In this document: positions 33,465 to 43,859 of the stretch, piece after piece
How the letters are laid out: each line of letters starts with the position of its first letter
Position numbering within the stretch: the stretch's first letter is position 1
Assembly: GCA_016169955.1 (NCBI GenBank)
Contig: JABJUM010000044.1
Coordinates: forward strand, 186,001-250,000
Length of the DNA stretch: 64,000 nt
Source: Phytophthora vignae f. sp. vignae
Taxonomy: Eukaryota > Oomycota > Peronosporomycetes > Peronosporales > Peronosporaceae
Reading direction: 5' to 3'
Translations under genes and position numbers: made by a program
Notes under the pieces: generated by a model
Told to the model about the DNA's origin: nothing
Database searches by the model: none
What the model saw: only the letters and a program-made list of their open reading frames with translations

Positions 33465-34607
33465 CTACCTGCGGCGAAAGCGGAGTGAGCAGCTACTTCA
33501 GATGGTGCAAGTCGCCGACGAAGACTAAGCTCCAATCTTGACAACTCGAAGATGGCGAACTGCACCTGGGGCAACGCAGCCCAGGAGGGCAGACGAAAAT
33601 GGTTACTGCGGAGGATGACGACCTGCGCCTGGGGCAATGCAGCCCAGGAATGCAGACGAAGATGACTACTGCAGATGACTTGCATGATTTTATTTGAACT
33701 GAACGTGACGATTTGGAAGGAGATCCAAGAAACTACATGAAGCGCCAACGCTACGGCTACTTGATTCAACGCGCGGACATCGGTCTCCAAGCGAGGACCC
33801 AGGACGGCGATAACCCGCTCCGAGCACTCAACCGAAGATTCTTCGAGCATGGACGCGAGCATTTCGATGTTTGAAGGTGTCTCCAAGAGCGCAGATGGCT
33901 CTGTAGGAGCTCCCATGGCTGGAACAAGCAGCATTGGAGAAAGCGGGGGCACGGACGATGGAGCATGACCGTGGGCGAGATAACGCTCAAGCCCAGACGT
34001 GGAGCGCTGCAACAGCATAGGGTAAAAGATAAAGGAGGCGCCAAGCAATCAAAGTACAACACGAGCAGCTTCGCGGCACGTACCACGTCATCATCAGCTC
34101 CAGCAGACGACGAAGTCGAAGATGCAGGCCGCAGCGAAGACCCAGCAGCCTGCGCAGCCGACGCAGCAGTGACAACAGCTGGAGTAGCAGGTGTAGCAGC
34201 CTACAATGCACGTGCAGGCGCAGAACGTGGGTCAGAAGATGAAGTACGAGCAGCACGACACGTGCCGCAGCAAGCGCACCTGAGATGTCGGCCGACACGA
34301 GACTACGGACGAAGCAGGACGGTCACCAGCGCCAACTGAAGGAGTATGCAACGCTGCGGCAGCAGCAGCAGCAGCGATCTCGCCGTCTCCCAGCTCTTTC
34401 GAGGGCTGCACACACAATGACGAACATGGTGACGCGAGTCAGCGGTAGCACAAGCGCGAGAAGAGCAACGACGGTAGGAAGGGCCTCACCAGCATGCATT
34501 TCACGAACGGGGCGAGCGACTGCACGCCAGACGCTTTCACGGTGGCCAACACAGGAGGCACCACGACACTCACTAGCTGACACAGCTCTTATCGTGGTGG
34601 GGGCAGT
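33465..34607 (+). other. non-coding 3' part of the gag-only element
   Basis: No pol domain on either strand. A 63-bp tandem duplication lies at about 33,550-33,675 (CTGGGGCAACGCAGCCCAGG and CTGGGGCAATGCAGCCCAGG). Minus-strand frames of 100-210 codons exist here but have no recognisable domain and may be chance products. CAG triplets are frequent at 34,190-34,375. Confidence 0.5.
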
Positions 34608-35482
34608 TGTGGTGTCGAGGATTGCCTCAATGATCACTGTGAGTGATGGTCTCCTCGTCGCAAGCACCGTCGTGGATGGCTACGTCCCGGAGTTGAAGTT
34701 GTGGTCCACTCCACATGTCGGCGGTGGATCGTGACGTCGAGGTGTCTCAGGGGTTTCGCACCTAAGTCGCACCTATCTTAGGTTCGCGTACCTACGAGTC
34801 TTCGGCGACTCTTCGGCTGCGACTGTTGGTGCTAGAAGATCCGAAACGGACACGTTTAGACTTAGTATTTGTATTGAACTATAGGAAAGACAAGATAGAA
34901 CAGATAAGCCCTTTGGGCAACAACACAGAACAGCTTTTCCTCTCAAGCGACAAGGCCTCGAGCGCACGGTGGACGACCCGTGTCCAAGGTAATCTTGTAG
35001 GGAGGGAGATGCCTGTCGGTGAGCGTGCCTACTAGCATAGTGGTGTGCGTTTACCCCGGCAAGGCCAAGAGAGTAGAGGAAGGACCGTGTATACGAAGGG
35101 CGAATTGTCGCCGTGTATTGGGTCGCAGCTTAAGTGCTCCCCATCGATATCTTACCGTCGGAGAGTTCTCTGACACCCTCGCGTAAGGCCTACCAGAGGC
35201 CGGGACCCTTCCTTTGGAGGGACCGTGAGGTTTGAGCGCGTGTGAGCATTCCAGTCGTCGCTCGTGACTGGAAGTGCTGGGCTTTGCTGGTGGCCTACGG
35301 AAACCACGGTGCACAAGGGGAAACGACCAACCCGAGGAACGGGTGTGAAGCTGGGCCTTTAGGTTCATATTCACTAACCCGACAAGCCTGCTGAGTCATC
35401 GCTACTCATCGTGACTCAGTAGGTGTTGTCTTAAGGGATTGTGCCTACATTTACTAGAAAATCGGCGTGTTCCTACACGACA
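34608..35482 (+). repeat. 3' LTR of gag-only element
   Basis: 875 bp, preceded by the G-rich tract GTGGTGGGGGCAGT, which may serve as polypurine tract, and followed by the target copy CTAG. Confidence 0.95.
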
Positions 35483-35645
35483 CTAGACTAATTAATGTTA
35501 TTTACGTATTAATGAGCGTAGCAGCGATAGCAGGGTGAGTATGCAGTACGTTTTGTGGCAGCGATAGCTGGGCCTGCCTGCTACTTAGTACGATATCAAT
35601 GTAGCGAGGTTGGTTCAATACAAACACATAGTAAAGGGATGGCAG

Positions 35646-35816
35646 TGCATAGTTAGCGATAGCAGTACGTAGTCAGCGATAGGAGGGCAGAGTTAAGCGG
35701 TAGTAGCACGTAGTAAGCGATCTGAACATATAGTTAGCGATAGCAGCACGTAGAAAACTATAGAAGCACGTAGTAGGTGATAGCAGCGATGTAGTAAGCG
35801 ATAGCAGTGCGAGTAC
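35646..35816 (+). repeat. 20-bp minisatellite in H1
   Basis: About eight or nine degenerate copies of a 20-bp unit close to ACGTAGTTAGCGATAGCAGC follow one another. The same array lies in H3 at about 39,250-39,420. Shorter runs of the AGCGATAGCAG core occur in H2 (about 37,447-37,510) and H4 (about 41,100-41,175 and 41,420-41,510). It is not a CRISPR array: there are no unique spacers and the repeats vary. Confidence 0.75.
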
Positions 35817-37091
35817 AGTTAGCTAGCGCAATGTATGCTGTTTTGTAGCACTTCTGCTCACCTAAGGTTTACGATAATACTTTAGGGATGGATACATTAT
35901 AGCTTTAGCGGGCTTGGCGTCTATCTTGCGAGGGCATTTAGCTACATTATCTTATGTATGTTTTATAAATCGTTAATGCAAACTGCTCAGCATAGTAATA
36001 AAACGATATTTAGTGCACACAACGTTGATGTTACCCTGGCAGGCTTTACCAAAATTTCTATTAAGTCGCACATACCCGAATCGCAAATACAGGGGGTGGA
36101 ATTATCATTGCGCAGTGTGTACTTTGGTGATAGAATGTGAAATTTGTTACATTTAGCATTTTTGGCTACTCTTGGTAGTGTGCAACTGCTAATGTGTGCC
36201 ACGTAGTGGAATAGAAAAGTCATGATTGCTTTTAGTAACAAACGACTGGGTTATGACAGCCTACGTAGATAGGAGCGCGACCCACGTAGAAATTATGTTA
36301 GCATTAACACAGCCCGCAGCTCAAAATATTTTATAGACCATACAAAGTATCGAACGATAGCACAATTGATACACAGTATTTATAAGGAGCATTAGCACTA
36401 AACATTATGCTAAGTAAAAAGGAGTGAAGCCCGCACTGCAAGTATTGGAGGGTTAGACGACTTAATACAATAGCCGTCTACATTAACGTCGATAACTCAA
36501 TATCGATCTATTTCTACGACATTCACAGTAAGCACATACTATGTTAGATATGTACTCAGCGGTGACATTGTTGTCGTGTTAACTAATTACGCCTACGTCG
36601 ACCCGGTTTACGACAAAGTACCGTACAATAGAGAATGGTTTACTTTAGCACGCTCCAGCACGCATCTACTGATAGTAAGCTGATACTGGCCACGTAACCA
36701 ACTACTAAGAGTACTCCCACCACTCTCACCACAAAAACACTTTTCTACATGCACACTCTAAACTAAAACCAGTTAAACTTGATAAAAGCCCACCGGAGCG
36801 AACCGGAGGTGGGTGGGCTTTACAACTACGACTGACCACGGCTTAGAACACAAGACCGTACAGTAGACAATGTTTTATTCTACATCGTGCATTGTTCATA
36901 GTAACTCTGACGTGGGAAGAGTTGTTTAAATTGGTATCGGCCACGTAACGCTACATAAGAGTACTTCCGACAAAAAACTATTTCTTTTTTACATGCACCC
37001 AATTGATTTTAAATAAATTTAGAGTTAACAAAGCCCACCGGAGCGTAGCGGAGGTGGGCGGCCCTTGCTATTGCAACTTACCACAAAACCT

Positions 37092-37120
37092 CCCGCCGCG
37101 TAGCGGCGGCGCTCGGCTAG
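37092..37120 (+). repeat. H1 3' terminal hairpin and CTAG
   Basis: A perfect 7-bp stem with a 3-base loop (CCGCCGC-GTA-GCGGCGG), 11 bases before the end, terminal CTAG, next base T. The same structure is at 38,803-38,830 (loop GAA) and about 40,738-40,765. Confidence 0.85.
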
Positions 37121-38830
37121 TCTCTCCAAACATCTAAGAGAGAGATCGGTCCGTGTGAAAGTCCGTGTGTCACGCATGGCGACAAAATTAGGGTGGTCCA
37201 CATAATGTACATAGACAGCCTTGGACGCCGAAGGCGGCCTCACATAAGCTGCCGAGCGAAGCGAAGGCGGCACCCGCGTGCGACCTAGCGGGCCGCCGGG
37301 CCGCCCAGCTCTACATCAACTAATAACACTGCGAGTAGTGCAGCGAGCCGACGAGGCGAGCGGAACGGGGGCGAATATATCACCCCCGCCGCTTGGCTTC
37401 ATATTCTGTAACCTATTTCGTCATTGACTCGCTCTGTAAAACTTTAATTAGCGATAGAAGTGGTTAGTAAGCGATAGCAGCACATAGTATTCAATAGCAG
37501 CGTGAGTACATGCAAGGCGAGTCGGAAGGGATGCCAATAGCGGCGTGAGTACATGCAAGGCGAGTCTGAAGGGCATGCTCAGCTTAGATTTACTATAATA
37601 TTTTAGGGGAGGACACAAGCTTAGGTCTACTATAATACTTTAGGGGTGGGCACCTTAGAGCAGGTGCGGCACAAGGCGATCTGTCTAAATAACAGCTTAG
37701 TTAGCTATAGGACTTAGAATAAAAATATCGAAGCGAAGTTGGTTTCATATAAATACATGCTACAATATTCATATGGCTCGCCGCATAGTTAGCGATTGCA
37801 ACACATAGTAAGCGGCAGGAGTTTGTAATAGTCAAAGCAGTGCGAGTACAGGTAGCGGACGAAATTGTTACTGACACGCATAGCATACTTTTACTGTAAT
37901 ACTTTACGGATGGGTATATTATAGCTACAGCAGCTTCATCTTGGGCCCATATTTAGTAACACTTCATGAGCGTATTTCGTATTTTCTTAAGGTACACTAT
38001 GCAGCGGTAAGGTAGAACGCTGTTGCGGTAGTATATATTCTGACATTCACAGAGCGGGGGCTTATTATTATAGGTTTCGCTGAGATTACCGTGTTATTGG
38101 GCGGATACACATGTAGGAAACGGAATTACTATAGCGTAAACGTGAATTTTATAGTTACGCCGTGCAAGGTTCTTACTTTCAATATTTTAGCCACTGTAAA
38201 TGCAGGCGGACGCTAAAATGCTAATGTTCGCTGCGTAGTAAAATAATTAAACTGATAGCGACGTCTTAGTAGATTAAAATTGAGTGCTCAAGTAGGTCAC
38301 GTAGAAGTTTGAGCACCCCGCTACTTAAAAGGCATGATGGGCGATACGAAACAATGAAGCACGTTGTATAGACAGTATTTTTTTTAAGAACATAGCCTGA
38401 AATGCAATAGTAAGTGCAGGAAAAACGAAACGCACAGTTTGGATGTTGATGGGGTTTATAGCCCCAATACAGAATGTAAAATATAGGATACGCACTAACT
38501 AACCGAGAGCTATGGTAGGAGGACAAACCGAAAAAACACATACCTGGACTTAAAATGGCACGCCCTACAATTGAAAATGTTTTACTCTGCAACATGCATC
38601 TACCCATCGAAACTCCGACGTGGGAATAGTTTTTTTTAAAGCTGATAACAGCCACGTAACGCTACTAACAGTACTTCCGTCACAAAAAGCTCTTTTTTAC
38701 ATGCCCCACAATCGAAATGAAAAACATTTGACCACGATTAAAGCCCACCGGAGCGAAGCGGAGGTGGGCGGCCCCTACTATTGCAACTAACCACAAAACC
38801 TCCCGCCGCGAAGCGGCGGCGCTCGGCTAG
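37121..38830 (+). mobile_element. Helitron-like unit H2
   Basis: 1,710 bp. It begins TCTCTCCAAACATCTAAGAGAG, directly after the CTAG of H1, and ends with the CCGCCGC-GAA-GCGGCGG hairpin and GCTCGGCTAG at 38,830. The first 270 bp match the starts of H1, H3 and H4. The middle is a second type, shared with H4 (for example the AGCGATAGAAG... start near 37,448). No coding capacity. Confidence 0.75.
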
Positions 38831-40765
38831 TCTCTACCATCTACTAGAGAGATCTGTCCGTCTGCGTGTCAGTCCGTGCGAAGCCCGTGACAACATAATA
38901 AGGTGGTCCACACAAATCAACTTAAGTACGTTTTTGGACGACGAAGGCGGCACCCGCTTGCAATCTGGCGGGCCGTAGGGCCGCCCAGGCATACATCAAC
39001 TAATAATACTGCGAGTAGTGCAGCGAGCCGACGAGGCGAGCGGAACGGGTACGACCATATTACCCTCGCCATGCCGCTAGATTAATTATTGTTATTAGCA
39101 ACCTTTACGATATTAATGAGCGTAGCAGCGATAGCAGGGTGGGTATGTAGTACGTTTTGTGGCAGCGATAGCTGGGCCTGCCTGCTACTTAGTACGATAT
39201 CAATGTAGCGAGGTTGGTTCAATACAAACACATAGTAAAGGGATGGCAGTGCATAGTTAGCGATAGCAGTACGTAGTCAGCGATAGGAGGGCAGAGTTAA
39301 GCGGTAGTAGCACGTAGTAAGCGATCTGAACATATAGTTAGCGATAGCAGCACGTAGAAAACTATAGAAGCACGTAGTAGGTGATAGCAGCGATGTAGTA
39401 AGCGATAGCAGTGCGAGTACAGTTAGCTAGCGCAATGTATGCTGTTTTGTAGCACTTCTGCTCACCTAAGGTTTACGATAATACTTTAGGGATGGATACA
39501 TTATAGCTTTAGCGGGCTTGGCGTCTATCTTGCGAGGGCATTTAGCTACATTATCTTATGTATGTTTTATAAATCGTTAATGCAAACTGCTCAGCATAGT
39601 AATAAAACGATATTTAGTGCACACAACGTTGATGTTACCCTGGCAGGCTTTACCAAAATTTCTATTAAGTCGCACATACCCGAATCGCAAATACAGGGGG
39701 TGGAATTATCATTGCGCAGTGTGTACTTTGGCGATAGAATGTGAAATTTGTTACATTTAGCATTTTTAGCTACTCTTGGTAGTATGCAACTGCTAATGTG
39801 CGCCACGTAGTAGAATAGAAAAGTCATGATTGCTTTTAGTAACAAACGACTGGGTTATGACAGCCTACGTAGATAGGAGCGCGGACCACGTAGAAATTAT
39901 GTTAACATTAACGCGGCCCGCAGCTCAAAACATTTTATGGGCCCTACCAAGTGCTGAATGGTAGCACGATAGATACACGGTGTTTTTCTTACTGAGGAAC
40001 ATTAGCACGAAATATAATGCTAAGTAAAAAACGAGTGAAACCTGCACTGCGAGTTTTGGAGGGTTTAGAGAACTTGATATAATAGCACGTCCACATACTT
40101 CTTTGACTATAACGTCAATAACACATTATTGATCTTCCTTTCCACGACACGTAACTCATGCCAACGCTTATTTCTACTACCTTCACAATAAGCACATATT
40201 GTGTTAGATATATATCCTGATACTCCCCGGCGGACTTTGTTGTCGTGTTAACTTATTACGCCGAAGTAGACCCGGTTTACAACAAAGCTCCGTACAATAC
40301 AGAATGGTTTACTTTAGCACATTGCAACATGCATCTACTCATGGTGCCTCTGACGTGGGAATATTTTACTAAGCTCATATCGGCCACACAACCATAGTAA
40401 GTGTACTGTCAGCACAAAACACTTTTCTACATGCACGATCTCGCATAATCCAGTTGAACTTGACAAAATCCACCAGAGTGGGGCGAATGTGGGACAACAC
40501 AGGACCGTAAAAATAGACAATGTTTTACCCTTCAGCGCACATCTACTCAAAGTAACTCTGGCGTGGGAATAATTTATTAACTTATATCAACCACGTAACG
40601 CTACCAGAGTGTACTTCCAACATATAACTTCTTTTTAAAAGCACCCAATCGAACGTTAGCATTTAAAACTTAACAAAGCCCACCGAAGCGAAGCGGAGGT
40701 GGGCGGCCCTAACTACTATGACTAACCACAAAACCTTCCGCCGCGTAGCGGCGGCGCTCGGCTAG
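38831..40765 (+). mobile_element. Helitron-like unit H3
   Basis: 1,935 bp. It begins TCTCTACCATCTACTAGAGAG and ends GCTCGGCTAG at 40,765 after the GC hairpin. About 39,070-39,900 is almost identical to 35,483-36,300 of H1 (offset 3,604 bp); the later part has diverged more. A 60-codon frame at 39,562-39,744 is identical in translation to 35,958-36,140, which only reflects the repeat. No real gene. Confidence 0.75.
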
Positions 40766-42200
40766 TCTCTGCCATCTACTAGAGAGACCGTCCAGTACGT
40801 GTGTAATTCCGTGTGAAGCCCGTGACAACAATTTAAGGTGGTCCACACAACTGTACATAGACAGCCTTGGACGCCGCAGGCGGCCCCACCAAGCTGCCGA
40901 GCGAAGCGAAGGCGGCACCTCGCGTGCGATCTAGGGGGCGCAGGGCCGCCCAGCTCTACAGTAACTAAGAACACTGCGAGTAGTGCAGTGAGCCGACGAG
41001 GCGAGCGGAACGGGGGCTACCATATTACCCTCCCGCCGCTTGGCTTTATATTTAGTAGCACCTATTTCGGCATTAATATAACTCGCTCTGAAATATTTTA
41101 ATAAGCGATAGAAGCTCGATAGCAGCTCGCAATACTCGATAGAAGCTCGATAGCAGCTCGCAATACTCGATAGCAGTACATGCAGTACAAGGTGATTGTG
41201 AAGGGGGATGGTTGTTATTTCCAGCATGCTCAGCTTAGGTTTACCATAATAGTTTAGGAGTAGACACATTATAGCTGCTGCAGCACTTGGTTACTTTTCT
41301 AACTCCTTCTATTGATTAAAATAGGCCGACCGCGGAGTAGCAATGAGAGTCACGCTGGCCGTACGACTTATAATATATACACTGAAGCGATGTTGGTTTA
41401 ATAGAAATGCATGCTACGATATTGATGTGGCTCACCGATAGGAACATGTAGCAAGCGGTGGTAGTTTGTAACAAGCAGCAGCAGCACGTGGTAATAGATA
41501 GCAGTGCGAGTACATGTAGCGGAAGGTGTGCACCATATTAGCACGAACATGCGCAGCATATTTTTACTGTAATACTTTAGGGATGGATATATTATAGCTA
41601 CATCTGCGTTCATCTTGGGATGATATTTTGCTTCAACGCGTTTCGTATATCTTTACGGTACAGTATGTAGCGTTAGGATAATGCGTTAGTGGGGTAGTAG
41701 ATTATAGTGGAAGCCTTTTATTACAGTTTATTACGATGAGTTCTCTTTTCTAACCGTGGTATTGGACAGATACATGCAGGACACAGAATTATCATAGGAC
41801 AAACGTGAGTTTTATAGTCACGGGTGCGAATTCTCAATATCTTGCCTACTTTAATGCAGGTGGTACGCTCAAATGCTAATGCTCGCGCGTACTAGATTAA
41901 TATACCGATAGTAAACCGATAGTCATATCTAAAATAATGAGTTTGGAAGTAGACCGCGCAGTTGTTAGCGCAGCCCGCAGGTGTATTTGGCTGAACATAC
42001 GAAATGCTAAAACGATGTAGCCATGTCGACTCGGTGTTTATATAAGAACACAAGTACTTAATGCAATGCTTAGTACAGGAATAGCTAAGCCCATACTTTG
42101 ATTGTTGCTGGGGCTTATAGTCCAATGAAGAATGAAGGTGTTATAGCCTACGAACTAAAAACAGAGAGTTGGGGGATGATAAACTGATTAAACAACACGG
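40766..42200 (+). mobile_element. Helitron-like unit H4, 3' end missing
   Basis: It begins TCTCTGCCATCTACTAGAGAG directly after H3. The body matches the H2 type, including the region of 37,701-37,886 (compare 41,398-41,613), but similarity fades at about 42,200 and no hairpin/CTAG terminus follows. The end of the array is therefore truncated or overwritten. Confidence 0.65.
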
Positions 42201-43274
42201 AAGATAGGGCAACTTTGCACTGCACAAACAAATATGTGCTTCTATCCATAAGTTTTCCGCAGTAATAAGTTTGCGGAGCACGGGTCCGCAGTCTCCAAAA
42301 ACACACAACACCAACACAACGCTAGGTAGAGCTCAGGCGGAGCTCGCTGTGCCATGGGGCTCCGCTCCTTCCGCGAGCAGCTCGCGCCACGCGCTATCCC
42401 CACCAGGACCAGTCGCAATGTGACGAGTGTGTGGGGACTTCGTGCTTTGTTAGCAGCGCTAGCAGATCGCTGCGGTCCCTGGCGAGGGGTGCACCGAAGG
42501 TGGCTAGTGCTGGTGTCGTTATTGCGCGAGCTGGGTACTGGATCGTGCTCATGCGCATGCTACCCCTGCTGCATATCCTATTAATGTAGCTACTGTTGCC
42601 ACCGGCGCCACCCACCGGAGCGCCAACGACGCATGGACGTCGCGGCGCGCGGTCTCCATGCCATGCCATGCAGGCCGGGGCCATTCATCTCGCCGATTGA
42701 TGATGCAAACCAGTAGTGCCATTGATCGGCTTAAACAGGTAAAAATCTGTCCTAGTTGGCCCAGCTGCCATGAGCTTTTTGGTCAGGGCAGATTGGGCAG
42801 AAATAAAGCTCTGATTGGCCCAGAGAGTGCCCTACTTAACCTGCCCCCGAATGAAACATCCCCTAAGGAACCGCTGATATGGATAGAAGCAAGGAGGCTA
42901 TTGGACCACACAGTTTAACAAAGCAGGTCCTGTGTACTGTATTAGTGTGCTAAACTAGTATCAGATGGTTTTTCACGGTCAACTATTAGAAATGGTTCAT
43001 CTAAATCATCACTATCAGCGGGAAATTGGGCTCCTCCCACCCAGCTGTTTATTAGATGTACAAGGAAATTAGTTCCTACACGTTCCTTATTGACGCACAT
43101 TACTGTACTATCGGTAGTATCATCTCCTTCACCTTTTACTGAGATATCTCGCAAACAGAAGAAAGTTAAATCACCGGGCACGCCTTGATGTGGATCCCAC
43201 CGTACAAACTCAGCATATATACACATTCACTCGCTTCATCGATTGAAAACCGGGCTCGTTTGTAGATAAAGTGG
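42201..43274. other. no confident gene between array and effector cluster
   Basis: Short frames on both strands (for example 42,942-43,226 minus, 94 codons; 42,394-42,684 minus, 96 codons) show no motif that I recognise. GC content is higher at 42,340-42,680. Probably repeat remnants. Confidence 0.4.
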
Positions 43275-43859
43275 CTACTTTTCAAGGAGGAGTATAGGGT
43301 AAAAGATAGCCATCATTACGAAAACACCGAGTGCGACCACGAGGCCCGGCCCATATTTCGACAAGACCTTGTCCTTCCACGTGCCTGAAGACTTCATGGC
43401 GACCGCTCCGACCTCCTTGACATCCGCCGTGGTCACCGGGCCTGGTTTGCGTCTGAGTCGCTCTGCAATTTGCTTAACTCCAGGCAAGTTCCTCATGGAC
43501 GCGGCGAGACCCTTCTTCCCAGCAAGCTCCTTCACTGTCTGTCGCACCTTTGGGTCCTTCAATGCCTTGGCAACGTCCGGGCTATTCTTCACTACGTTGC
43601 TGGCCTTGGGGCTCTTGTAGAAAATCTTCGTCAGGAAACTGGGTAGTTTGATGCCTCTTTCTTCGTCCTCTAGTGTGCCAGCGTATACTACCGCGGCCTT
43701 CGCCTTGAGGTTGCGCCGATTGCTGTCATCGCTCCGAATCGAGGGGTTGGACACGTCCTCGACGTTGGTGGCCCAGACGGCGTTCTTGGCGTAAGTGACG
43801 CGCGACGTGAGAGCTACGAAGGTGACGACAAGAAGGAGAAGGAAGCCCCGCGAGTGCAT
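43275..43859 (-). CDS. secreted RxLR-type effector candidate with C-terminal TM segment
   Basis: 194 aa. Residues 1-24 form a signal peptide. A variant RxLR motif RRNLK is at 48-52 (last Arg replaced by Lys) and a clear dEER motif (EDEERG) at 64-69. This order and spacing define oomycete host-translocated effectors. The body is Lys-rich and helical, with no WY motif seen. Residues 172-191 form a hydrophobic membrane segment near the C-terminus, followed by a charged tail (LEK), so the mature protein may anchor in a host membrane such as the ER. The same layout is seen in the effector at 49,689-50,114. The target is unknown. The gene lies beside the Helitron-like array and has no introns. Confidence 0.8.
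   Translation of the reverse strand: MHSRGFLLLLVVTFVALTSRVTYAKNAVWATNVEDVSNPSIRSDDSNRRNLKAKAAVVYAGTLEDEERGIKLPSFLTKIFYKSPKASNVVKNSPDVAKALKDPKVRQTVKELAGKKGLAASMRNLPGVKQIAERLRRKPGPVTTADVKEVGAVAMKSSGTWKDKVLSKYGPGLVVALGVFVMMAIFYPILLLEK

Larger units (their letters stand above)
30375..35482 (+). mobile_element. young gag-only LTR retrotransposon
   Basis: 5,108 bp. LTRs of exactly 875 bp (30,375-31,249 and 34,608-35,482) begin TGTGGTGTCG and end ACACGACA. I see one difference between them (T at 31,141, C at 35,374). The flanks carry the 4-bp duplication CTAG (30,371-30,374 and 35,483-35,486), and the uninterrupted site exists in H3 at 39,065-39,080. A primer-binding site candidate TGGTGCCGCGACCCGGG starts at 31,252. 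The internal 3.36 kb codes for a 703-aa gag and nothing resembling protease, RT or integrase, so it must depend on another element. It resembles the TR-GAG class described in plants. Confidence 0.9.
30090..37120 (+). mobile_element. Helitron-like unit H1, split by an LTR element
   Basis: It begins TCTCTACCATCTACTAGAGAG directly after an A and ends with hairpin CCGCCGC-GTA-GCGGCGG, 11 bases (CGCTCGGCTAG) and then T. TC...CTRR ends, a 3' hairpin and an A/T insertion point are the Helitron hallmarks. Without the nested LTR element and one target copy the unit is about 1.92 kb, close to H3 (1,935 bp). No Rep/helicase gene is present, so it is non-autonomous. After the LTR element the sequence is nearly identical to H3. 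Confidence 0.75.

Noticed and set aside
33416..34048. 210-codon antisense frame in the gag-only element as an additional ORF
   Set aside because: Composition is unremarkable, it overlaps a plausible plus-strand reading, and it crosses a 63-bp tandem repeat; support is too weak.
35646..35816. Possible CRISPR array (short regular repeats)
   Set aside because: The 20-bp units follow each other without unique spacers, vary in sequence, and sit in a eukaryotic transposon.
35958..36140. 60-codon frame identical in H1 and H3 as a conserved small gene
   Set aside because: The identity is explained by the near-identity of the whole repeat; there is no independent sign of selection.
42942..43226. 94-codon minus-strand frame as a gene
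   Set aside because: No signal peptide, domain or similarity that I recognise; surrounded by repeat debris.
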